From Streptomyces cyanogenus (GTDB lineage Bacteria > Actinomycetota > Actinomycetes > Streptomycetales > Streptomycetaceae): 64,000 nucleotides of DNA. Within the stretch, counting starts at the first letter, position 1. Each line of letters opens with the position of its first letter. Where the stretch lies: positions 5,533,001 through 5,597,000 of the forward strand of contig NZ_CP071839.1 in NCBI RefSeq assembly GCF_017526105.1, written 5' to 3'. Positions 7,950-15,352 of this stretch are shown in pieces. The translations under genes and the position numbers were made by a program. The notes beneath the pieces are model-generated. The model was not told the origin of the DNA, did not search any database, and saw only the letters and a program-made list of their open reading frames with translations.

Positions 7950-10292
7950 CTACTCCGTGCGCAGTCCCTCCGGACGCATCAGCCGGATCAGCGGCGGCAT
8001 GCTCAGCAGGGTGACCGCGAGGACCACCGCCGCGCCGGCGCCGGCCATCGACAGCACGCTCGCCCAGTCGATGCTCACCGCGGTGTCCGCCATCTTCAGC
8101 AGGAGCGCCCCGAGGGCCAGGCCCACCACCGAGGCCAGCAACAGACCCAGCGCGATCGGTACCGCCGTCTGCCACAGCACCGACAGGCCCAGCGTGCGGC
8201 GCCGGGTGCCGAAGGCGAGCAGGGACGACAGCAGCTTGCGCCGCTCGCGCAACTGCTCCAGCTGGGAGACCAGCAGGCTCGCCCCGATCAGCGCCAGCAC
8301 GCAGACCGCGCCGATGAACAGGCCGGTGCGCAGCGAGGTGTACCGGTTGGACTGCTCGGTGGCCGACCAGGTCCAGGGGTAGGACAGGGCGTCGACGCGG
8401 GCGGCGGTGGTGCGCACGTACTCCTCGGCGTCCGGTACCGAGTCGTCCAGGCGCAGGAAGACCTGGTCGTGCAGCACGGAGGCGGCCTTCGCGGGCAGGG
8501 CGGAGGGGGTGACCAGCAGGCCGGTCGGGTCGCTCTGCAGCGAGTCCTTGCGCGCGGGGGCCGTGCGGACCGTGGCCGGCAGCGTCCAGTGGATCTCCCG
8601 GCCGCGCACCTCGCCCTCGGTCGGGTCGATCCACACCCGCGTGCCCGGCCGCATGAGGGGCCGGATCTGGGCCATGTATTCGGCGTCGTAGCCGGGGGTG
8701 TCCAGGGCGAACACGTCGCCGTCGTGGCAGGAGGGCAGGCGGGCGACCTCCCGGAGCGCGGCACAGTCGCCGACGGTGAAGCCGACGCTGCGCTCGGGGT
8801 CCCGGCGCTCACCGCCGGCCTGGCCGGTGGACAGCGTCACCGACGTCCGTACCCCCTCGGTGCGGGCGAACCGCGTGCGGGCGGCGGCGGCCGGCAGGCC
8901 GCTGCCGGACAGGCTGACCTGCATCTGGGCCCGGCCGGGGTCCTTCCCGGTCTCCTTGGTGTACTGGCTCTCCACGCCCGCGAACAGCATCTGCAGCGCG
9001 ATCGCACCGGCCACCGCCACCGCGATGCCGTTGACCATGCGGGCGGCCGTGCCACTGCTCAACTGCAACCGGCGTACGGCCAGTTGCCAGGAGACCGAGC
9101 CGCCGCCGAGCCGGCCGACGACCGCTTCCACGAGCCAGGGCAGCAGTGCGGTCACGCCGACGAGCAGCAGCAGCACACCGCCCACGACCAGGTACTCGTT
9201 GAAGGCGCCGTTGTCACGGCCGTGGCCCACCATCGGGTACAGCATCGCCAGGCCGGCCAACGGCAGCAGCAGGCGCCACCACAGGCGCCGCCGGGACGGC
9301 TTGGCCGTGCGCACCACACCGAGCGGCTCGACCACCACCCCGCGCATGGCGAGCAACGTCACCAGCACGGCGGCCGCCGGAACCGCCACCGCGACCAGCG
9401 CGGCCAGCGTCGGGGAGGGGTCCAGGTAGCTCGGGAAGAAGCTCTCGCCCATGACCTCGGCGGAGCCCGCCACCTGGCGTCCGATCAGGAAGAACACCGT
9501 ACCGACGACCAGTCCGAGCAGCGCCCCGGCCAGCGCCTCGCCGGCCGCGATCCGCCGGGTCATCCTGCTGTCGGAGCCCACCAGCCGCAGCGCGGCCAGC
9601 CGGCGGTCGCGCCGCTCCCCGCCGAACCGCACGGCCGCGGCGATGAACACGGCGACCGGCATCAGCAGCACCACGAACACGACCAGCGTCATCATGATGA
9701 GCACCGGGTCGGTCTTCTCCGGCGTCGGGTTGGGATTGCCGAACGCCTTCAGCCGTTCGACCCGCGTGCCGCCCGAGTGCGGCGAGAGGCCCTCGGCGCC
9801 CGCGTAGTAGACGAGTTCGTGCGAGCCGATCAGCCCGCTGTCGTCGATGTTGCCGGTGATCCGGTACGGGATCCGCTCGCGCAGCAGCTTCGCCCCGTCC
9901 GATTCCAGCAGCCGCTTCAACGCGGGCGAGACCACCATCTCGCCCTTCGCCGGGAAGTGGCCGATGCCGGGCGGCAGCGGTGACTTGGCGCCCTCCGGCT
10001 CCAGCAGCCGGCCGCGGATGTCCTTGCCGTGCCACGAGGTGTCGGTGACCGCGAGCAGCACGGTGTCGTCCGCCTTGGCGACGGTGTAGTCGGCCGAGAA
10101 GTCCTGGCGGGCGTCCTCCACCCGGTCCCGGGCGGTCAGGATGTTCGGCAGCGCCGTCGTCAGCAGCAGCAGCGCCACGCCCAGGCCGACGCCGACCGCC
10201 GTCAGCACCATCCGGACCCAGCCCTCGCGTCCGCCGGTGAAGGCGAACCGGACGCCCAGGCCCAGGTCCCTGCTCCACTGCCGCACGTTCAT
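7950..10292 (-). CDS. FtsX-like ABC transporter permease
   Basis: A 780-residue permease with the duplicated MacB/FtsX layout. There is a first membrane segment near residue 27, then an extracytoplasmic loop, helices around 200-330, a second half of helices around 360-420, another extracellular domain, and a final FtsX core with three helices around 640-775. Such proteins work as mechanotransmission pumps or lipid extractors rather than channel importers. In PadR-controlled cassettes they often give resistance to wall- or membrane-active compounds. Its ATG overlaps the stop of the ATPase gene (ATGA, 10289-10292), so both subunits are made together. The substrate is unknown. Confidence 0.85.
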   Translation of the reverse strand: MNVRQWSRDLGLGVRFAFTGGREGWVRMVLTAVGVGLGVALLLLTTALPNILTARDRVEDARQDFSADYTVAKADDTVLLAVTDTSWHGKDIRGRLLEPEGAKSPLPPGIGHFPAKGEMVVSPALKRLLESDGAKLLRERIPYRITGNIDDSGLIGSHELVYYAGAEGLSPHSGGTRVERLKAFGNPNPTPEKTDPVLIMMTLVVFVVLLMPVAVFIAAAVRFGGERRDRRLAALRLVGSDSRMTRRIAAGEALAGALLGLVVGTVFFLIGRQVAGSAEVMGESFFPSYLDPSPTLAALVAVAVPAAAVLVTLLAMRGVVVEPLGVVRTAKPSRRRLWWRLLLPLAGLAMLYPMVGHGRDNGAFNEYLVVGGVLLLLVGVTALLPWLVEAVVGRLGGGSVSWQLAVRRLQLSSGTAARMVNGIAVAVAGAIALQMLFAGVESQYTKETGKDPGRAQMQVSLSGSGLPAAAARTRFARTEGVRTSVTLSTGQAGGERRDPERSVGFTVGDCAALREVARLPSCHDGDVFALDTPGYDAEYMAQIRPLMRPGTRVWIDPTEGEVRGREIHWTLPATVRTAPARKDSLQSDPTGLLVTPSALPAKAASVLHDQVFLRLDDSVPDAEEYVRTTAARVDALSYPWTWSATEQSNRYTSLRTGLFIGAVCVLALIGASLLVSQLEQLRERRKLLSSLLAFGTRRRTLGLSVLWQTAVPIALGLLLASVVGLALGALLLKMADTAVSIDWASVLSMAGAGAAVVLAVTLLSMPPLIRLMRPEGLRTE

Positions 10293-10978
10293 ATGGCCCG
10301 CTCCATGTCCCGGGACCTGCCGTCGCGTACGACGATCTCCCGGTCGGAGTAGGCGGCCACCCGGGCCTCGTGCGTGACCAGCACGACGGCCGCGTTGGTG
10401 GAACGGGCCGCGTCGGTCAGCAGCTCCATCACGCGCTCGCCGTTGAGGGAGTCGAGCGCGCCGGTCGGCTCGTCGGCGAAGATCACCCGGGGCTCGGTGA
10501 CCAGGGCCCGTGCCACCGCGACGCGCTGGCCCTGGCCGCCGGAGACCTCGCCGGGCCGCTTGCTGCCGAGGTCGTCCACCTCCAGCCGCTCCATCCAGGC
10601 GAGCGCGGCCCGCTCGGCCTCCTTGCGGGGGCGGCCGTTCAGCCGGAGCGGCAGCGCCACGTTCTCCACGCAGGTCAGCTCCGGGACCAGCTGGCCGAAC
10701 TGGAAGACGAAGCCGAACTCGCTGCGGCGCAGCGCGCTGCGCTCGGTGTCGCTCATGCCGGCCAGTTCCCGGCCGTTGTAGAGGATGGAACCGGAGTCGG
10801 GCGGCACGATGCCGGCGAGGCAGTGCAGCAGCGTCGACTTGCCGGAGCCGGAGGGTCCCATCACGGCGACGACCTCGCCGGGGTGGATGGAGAACCCGGC
10901 GCCGTCGAGGGCGACCGTGGGGCCGTAGGACTTGTGCAGGTCCTCGGCGGCGAGCAGGGAGCCGGGCGGAATGGTCAT
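10289..10978 (-). CDS. ABC transporter ATP-binding protein (MacB/LolD type)
   Basis: A 229-residue nucleotide-binding subunit. Walker A GPSGSGKST is at residues 41-49, the signature is VSGGQGQRVAVARAL, Walker B is VIFADEPTGALD and the switch His is in VLVTHE. The signature has Val for the usual Leu, and Gly-Gln for Gln-Gln, both tolerated variants. The gene overlaps padR upstream and the permease gene downstream by ATGA junctions, and GGAGGTG lies just before its ATG within the padR 3' end. It powers the FtsX-like permease. Confidence 0.92.
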   Translation of the reverse strand: MTIPPGSLLAAEDLHKSYGPTVALDGAGFSIHPGEVVAVMGPSGSGKSTLLHCLAGIVPPDSGSILYNGRELAGMSDTERSALRRSEFGFVFQFGQLVPELTCVENVALPLRLNGRPRKEAERAALAWMERLEVDDLGSKRPGEVSGGQGQRVAVARALVTEPRVIFADEPTGALDSLNGERVMELLTDAARSTNAAVVLVTHEARVAAYSDREIVVRDGRSRDMERAI

Positions 10979-11499
10979 CGGGTCACCTCCGCACGGAGCT
11001 TGTCGAGGCGGGCGGCCGTCAGTTCCAGCCAGCGCAGGTCCGCCTCCAGGTGGAACAGGGCGTGGTCGCAGATCAGCTGGTCCGCGAGGTCGCCCTTGCG
11101 CTTGCGGTCGGTGAGGATGCGCATGCTGCGCAGGTGCTCGGCCCGCTGGACGTCGAGGATGTCGGCGGCGTCGCGGTGGGTGAGGAGGGCGAGGACGACC
11201 TTCGTGTAGAGGGTCGACTGGAGGTACTCCTCCGGCTTCTCCGGGGTGGCGAGCCAGCGTTCGACGTCGGTGATGCCGGCGTCGGTGATGGCGTACCGCT
11301 TGCGCTCGGGGCCGCCGCCGGCCTCGATCCCGTCGACCTCCACGAGGCCGTGCTTGAGCAGCCTGGACATCGTGGAATAGACCTGGCCGTAGTGCAGCGG
11401 CCGGTCGTGACCGAACTTCTCGTCGAAGGCCCGCTTGAGGTCGTAGCCGTGGCGCGGGCCGGACTCCAGGAGCCCCAGAAGGGTGTGACCGATGGACAT
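10975..11499 (-). CDS. PadR-family transcriptional regulator
   Basis: A 174-residue PadR repressor of the type with an extended C-terminal helical domain (PadR plus AphA-like). The N-terminal winged helix starts MSIGHTLLGLLESGPRHGYDLKRAF, shown here in shortened form as MSIGHTLLGLL...GYDLKRAF, followed by the wing in ERKRYAIT. The second half (residues about 95-174) is the dimerisation helix region. It is the first gene of padR-ATPase-permease, and a 23-bp palindrome lies 18 bases before its start. Autorepression released by the transporter's substrate is the standard model and fits here, but the inducer is unknown. Confidence 0.92.
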   Translation of the reverse strand: MSIGHTLLGLLESGPRHGYDLKRAFDEKFGHDRPLHYGQVYSTMSRLLKHGLVEVDGIEAGGGPERKRYAITDAGITDVERWLATPEKPEEYLQSTLYTKVVLALLTHRDAADILDVQRAEHLRSMRILTDRKRKGDLADQLICDHALFHLEADLRWLELTAARLDKLRAEVTR

Positions 11500-11517
11500 G
11501 GCAGCACTCTACACACG

Positions 11518-11540
11518 GTGTATACGCGGGATGTATACAC
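11518..11540. promoter_or_regulatory. PadR-type operator palindrome
   Basis: GTGTATAC (11518-11525) and GTATACAC (11533-11540) form a perfect inverted repeat around a seven-base centre, with further near-symmetry (CACGG / CCGTG) outside. It contains TGTATAC half sites typical of PadR operators and lies directly upstream of padR, so it most likely mediates autoregulation of the three-gene cassette. Confidence 0.85.
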
Positions 11541-11592
11541 GCCGTGCCGGAGTCGTGGCAGGCGGTGGGGCCCCGCAGGTGGGGCCCGATTG

Positions 11593-11826
11593 TCACGGTT
11601 CCGATACAGGCGGGCGACCCCGCCGCGGCAGCGGACCGGTGTCCTTCGGCAGCCGCCCCGCCTCCGCCAGCGCCTTGCGCAGCAGGAACTCGATCTGGGC
11701 GTTCGCCGACCGCAGCTCGTCCCCCGCCCACCGCGCCAGCGCCTCGTACACCGACGGGTCCAGCCGCAGCAGCACCTGCTTGCGCTGCTGCGGCCGGCGC
11801 CCCGGGCTGTTGGCGGGGTCCGTCAC
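11593..11826 (-). CDS. Small ribbon-helix-helix-like protein
   Basis: A 77-residue basic protein. The central segment (KQVLLRLDPSVYEALARWAGDE is the region; the key part is QVLLRLDPSVYEALARWA) matches the beta strand and first helix of Arc/HicB-type ribbon-helix-helix folds, followed by a second helix (NAQIEFLLRKAL). Its GTG start overlaps the stop of the SPFH gene (GTGA, 11823-11826), so it is translated with that gene. It could be a DNA-binding regulator acting on the SPFH promoter, where a 14-bp palindrome is present. This link is inference only. Confidence 0.75.
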   Translation of the reverse strand: MTDPANSPGRRPQQRKQVLLRLDPSVYEALARWAGDELRSANAQIEFLLRKALAEAGRLPKDTGPLPRRGRPPVSEP

Positions 11827-12734
11827 TGGTAGAGGGTCCCGGTGTTGAGGACCGGCTGCGGAGCCCGGTCCCCGCACAGCACCACCATCAGGTTCGACAC
11901 CATCGCCGCCTTCCGCTCGTCGTCCAGGTCCACGATGTCCGCCTCCGCGATCCGGGCCAGCGCCGCCTCGACCATCCCCACGGCGCCGTCCACGATCTGC
12001 CGCCGGGCCGCGACGACCGCGCCCGCCTGCTGCCGCTGGAGCATCGCCGAGGCGATCTCGGGAGCGTACGCGAGATGCGTGAAGCGCGACTCGATGATCC
12101 GCACCCCGGCCGCCTCCACCCGCGCCTGGAGCTCGACGGCCAGCTTCTCGGTGATCTCCTCGGCGTTGCCGCGCAGCGACAGGCCGTCCTCGTCGTGGGC
12201 GTCGTACGGGTACTCGATCGCGATGTGCCGCACGGCCGTCTCGGTCTGCGTGGCGACGAACTCGGCGAAGTCGTCCACCTCGAAGGTGGCCTGCGCGGTG
12301 TCCTGGACCTTCCACACCACGACCGCCGCCAGCTCGATGGGGTTGCCGTAGGCGTCGTTGACCTTCAGTACGGCCGTCTCGTGGTTGCGCACCCGGGTGG
12401 AGATCCGGGTCCGCGAGGTGAAGGGGTTCACCCAGCGCAGGCCGTCCTGCCGGATCGTGCCCCGGTAGCGCCCGAAGAGCTGGACGACCCGGGCCTCGCC
12501 CGGCGCGACCGTGTTCAGGCCGCGCATCCCGATGACGGACGCGAGCAGCACCACCACGCCCGCGAGGATGAGCCCGCCCTCGGCGGCGGAGGAGGGTGCC
12601 GCGCCGGAGGCCGCGAACAGCGCGATCGAGGCGCCGAGCCCGATGATGCCGAGCAGCAGGGCGAGCCCGCCGCCGATGCTGTGGGCGGTGAACTCGCGCA
12701 CCCGTGGAGTGGGCATCTCGGGTATGTCGGACAT
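11823..12734 (-). CDS. SPFH/band-7 domain membrane protein
   Basis: A 303-residue prohibitin/stomatin-type protein. Two N-terminal hydrophobic segments (about residues 21-42 and 53-70) anchor it. The SPFH domain follows, with GLNTVAPGEARVVQLFGRYRGT, here abbreviated to GLNTVAPGEARVV, and the conserved NPF segment. A C-terminal helical tail, rich in Ala/Glu (EIASAMLQRQQAGAVVAARR), would drive oligomerisation. Proteins of this class scaffold membrane microdomains or proteases; no partner protease is nearby. It is translationally coupled to the small ribbon-helix-helix gene. Confidence 0.88.
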   Translation of the reverse strand: MSDIPEMPTPRVREFTAHSIGGGLALLLGIIGLGASIALFAASGAAPSSAAEGGLILAGVVVLLASVIGMRGLNTVAPGEARVVQLFGRYRGTIRQDGLRWVNPFTSRTRISTRVRNHETAVLKVNDAYGNPIELAAVVVWKVQDTAQATFEVDDFAEFVATQTETAVRHIAIEYPYDAHDEDGLSLRGNAEEITEKLAVELQARVEAAGVRIIESRFTHLAYAPEIASAMLQRQQAGAVVAARRQIVDGAVGMVEAALARIAEADIVDLDDERKAAMVSNLMVVLCGDRAPQPVLNTGTLYQ

Positions 12735-12776
12735 GGGTGTTCCCCCGTTCTCGTAGCGCCTAGCTTGGTTCTAGCT

Positions 12777-12790
12777 AAGTGATATCACTT
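12777..12790. promoter_or_regulatory. 14-bp palindrome upstream of the SPFH gene
   Basis: AAGTGATATCACTT is a perfect palindrome 43 bases before the SPFH start codon and 160 bases before the divergent penicillin-binding protein gene. It is next to a duplicated TAGCT motif (12761-12776). This is strong operator symmetry in an unusually AT-rich pocket. Confidence 0.65.
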
Positions 12791-12949
12791 TAACGCGCCG
12801 AGCAACCCTGGGCCAGTGATTGCCGTCGGTTCCGATGGGGCGGGTGCTGATTGTCACGTCCGTAAAAGAACGGATCGGACGCCCTTTGTCATATAGAGGG
12901 GTGTTAGCTTTCCAAGCTGACCCCGAGACGGAAGCGAGCGTAGGGACCC

Positions 12950-15286
12950 ATGGGACGAGCGGAAGAGAGACGAGCGCGACAGCGCGGTAGCCGCCGCGCG
13001 GCGTCCGGGCGCCGCCGCCCCACATCCACCGCGGCGGGAAGCTCCGCCACGGCCGGAAAGCCCGCCGCGGCCGGAAAGCCGGCCAAGAGCCTCATACGCC
13101 GGATCTTCGGCTGGAAGAAGATCCTCGGCACCTTCTTCGGGGTGTGCCTGCTGGGCATCCTGGGCTTCATCGGCCTGTACCTGTACGTGGACATCCCCGA
13201 GGGCAACGCCGCCGCCCGTCAGCAGAGCAACGTCTACAAGTTCAGTGACGGAACGATTCTGGCCCGCAAGGGCGAGGTCAACCGCGAGATCGTCGACCTG
13301 TCCAAGGTGCCCCGGAAGGTCCAGCTGACCTTCGTCGCCGCGGAGAACAAGAGCTTCTACCACGACTCCGGCGTCGACTTCCGCGGCACCGCCCGCGGCC
13401 TGGTCAACACGCTGTCCGGCAAGGGCAAGCAGGGCGGCTCCACGATCACCCAGCAGTACGTCAAGAACTACTACCTGAACCAGGACCAGACCGTCACGCG
13501 CAAGCTGAAGGAGCTGGTCATCTCGCTCAAGGTGGACCGCGAGAAGTCCAAGGACGACATCCTCGCCGGCTACATCAACACCAGCTACTACGGCCGCAAC
13601 GCCTACGGCATCCAGGCCGCCGCCCAGGCCTACTACCACGTCGACGCCGAGGATCTCAGCGTCGCACAGGGCGCCTACCTCGCCGCCCTGCTCCAGGCCC
13701 CCAGCCAGTACGACTGGGCCGTCGCCACCAAGACCGGCAAGCGGCTGGTCCAGCAGCGCTGGAACTACGTACTGGACAACATGGTCGAGGAGGGCTGGCT
13801 CCCCAAGGCCAAGCGGAACGAGCTGCACTTCCCCTACCCCAAGGAGCCCAAGGGCGCCCCCGGTCTCGGAGGGCAGAAGGGCTACCTGGTCGAACTCGCC
13901 AACCAGCAGCTGGAACAGCAGCTCATGGCGCAGGAGGGCCTGACCCAGTCCCAGGCGGAGAACGCGGTCATCGACAAGGGGTGGACCATCACCCTCAACA
14001 TCGACCGGAAGAAGCAGTCCGCGCTGGAGCGGGCCGTCAAGGCCCAGCTGACCGGCAAGCTTGACCCGAAGAAGCGCAAGGTCGACGGCGACATCCAGGC
14101 CGGCGCCGTCTCCGTCGACCCCAAGACGGGCAAGGTCGTCGCGCTCTACGGCGGTCAGGACTACTACAAGCACTACTTCGACAACGCCACCCGCCGGGAC
14201 TACCAGCCCGCCTCGACGTTCAAGCCGGTGATCCTCGCCGCCGCCCTGGAGGAGAACGCCACCACCCAGGACGGCAAGCCCATCACGGCGAGCACCCTCT
14301 ACGACGGCACCAGCCGCCGTCCGGTCGTGGACCACGGCTCCCCGGTCGGCTTCGCCCCGCCGAACGAGGACAACGTCAGCTACGACGACATCACCGTCCA
14401 GGAAGCCATGAACAAGTCCGTCAACTCCGTCTTCGCGCAGATGGGCGTCGACGTGGGCATGCACGAGGTGATGGGCACGGCGAACAAGCTCGGCATGGAC
14501 ACCAAGGGCATGCAGGCGGTGCCCGCCCAGACCCTCGGCTCGATGGGCGCCAGCCCCCTGGAGATGGCCGGGATCTACGCCACCTTCGCCAACCACGGCT
14601 ACAAGGTGACCCCGACGATCATCAAGTCGGCGGAGAACAAGGGCCGCTCGGTGGAGATGCCGAACCCGGTCGGCGGCTCCGTGATCAGCCGCACCGCCGC
14701 CGACACGGTCACCTCGGTGCTCACCGGCGTGGTCGACGACGGTACGGCCCAGGAGTCGGTGGCGGGCAACCCGCTGCGCGACGGCCAGCAGGTCGCGGGC
14801 AAGACCGGAACCTCCGACGAGAACAAGTCGGCCTGGTTCACCGGCTACACGCCGACCCTGGTCACCTCCGTCGGCCTGTTCGGCGAGGACCCGAAGACCA
14901 AGGCCCACGTGTCCATGAAGGGCGCGACCGGCCTGCTCCCGCCGCCCGGCCGGGTCAACGGCGGCGGCTACCCGGCGAAGATCTGGGCCGCGTACACCTT
15001 CGGCGTCACGGGCAACGCGAAGTTCGAGCTGAACACCACGCAGGGCGCCGCGGTCGAGCCGACCGAGACGCCGACGTTCACGCACACCCCGACCCAGACG
15101 CCGTCGCAGACCCCGAGCAGCGCGCCGCCCACGTCCCAGTCGCCGACCGAGACGCCGTCGCAGACCCCGTCCCGGACGCCGTCCCAGACGCCCACCAGGA
15201 CACCGACGCAGAGCCCGACCACCGCACCGCCGACGGAGCCCACCACCGAGGACCCGCTCGACCCCGACGGTGACCTCACCCCGTAG
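12950..15286 (+). CDS. Class A penicillin-binding protein
   Basis: A 778-residue bifunctional peptidoglycan synthase. After a basic, alanine-rich cytoplasmic tail, one transmembrane helix lies at about 58-80. The GT51 transglycosylase domain (about 100-270) has catalytic Glu132 in AAENKSFYHDSGVD and GGSTITQQYVKN. The transpeptidase domain (about 370-690) has Ser422 of STFK, SVN at 490-492 and KTGT at 618-621. The last about 85 residues are a disordered Thr/Pro tail of TPSQT-like repeats, which may span or bind the wall. All catalytic motifs are intact, so both activities are expected. The gene is divergent from the SPFH gene and ends in a strong bidirectional terminator. Confidence 0.95.
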   Translation: MGRAEERRARQRGSRRAASGRRRPTSTAAGSSATAGKPAAAGKPAKSLIRRIFGWKKILGTFFGVCLLGILGFIGLYLYVDIPEGNAAARQQSNVYKFSDGTILARKGEVNREIVDLSKVPRKVQLTFVAAENKSFYHDSGVDFRGTARGLVNTLSGKGKQGGSTITQQYVKNYYLNQDQTVTRKLKELVISLKVDREKSKDDILAGYINTSYYGRNAYGIQAAAQAYYHVDAEDLSVAQGAYLAALLQAPSQYDWAVATKTGKRLVQQRWNYVLDNMVEEGWLPKAKRNELHFPYPKEPKGAPGLGGQKGYLVELANQQLEQQLMAQEGLTQSQAENAVIDKGWTITLNIDRKKQSALERAVKAQLTGKLDPKKRKVDGDIQAGAVSVDPKTGKVVALYGGQDYYKHYFDNATRRDYQPASTFKPVILAAALEENATTQDGKPITASTLYDGTSRRPVVDHGSPVGFAPPNEDNVSYDDITVQEAMNKSVNSVFAQMGVDVGMHEVMGTANKLGMDTKGMQAVPAQTLGSMGASPLEMAGIYATFANHGYKVTPTIIKSAENKGRSVEMPNPVGGSVISRTAADTVTSVLTGVVDDGTAQESVAGNPLRDGQQVAGKTGTSDENKSAWFTGYTPTLVTSVGLFGEDPKTKAHVSMKGATGLLPPPGRVNGGGYPAKIWAAYTFGVTGNAKFELNTTQGAAVEPTETPTFTHTPTQTPSQTPSSAPPTSQSPTETPSQTPSRTPSQTPTRTPTQSPTTAPPTEPTTEDPLDPDGDLTP

Positions 15287-15295
15287 ACGCGGACG

Positions 15296-15335
15296 GCGAA
15301 GGGCGCCCGGAGCCAGTGCTCCGGGCGCCCTTCGC
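15296..15335. terminator. Bidirectional terminator
   Basis: A perfect 17-bp stem, GCGAAGGGCGCCCGGAG (15296-15312) with its complement at 15319-15335, and a six-base CCAGTG loop. It lies between the convergent PBP and SpoIIE-type genes and can terminate both. Confidence 0.9.
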
Positions 15336-15352
15336 TCATGACCAGGGAGGCG

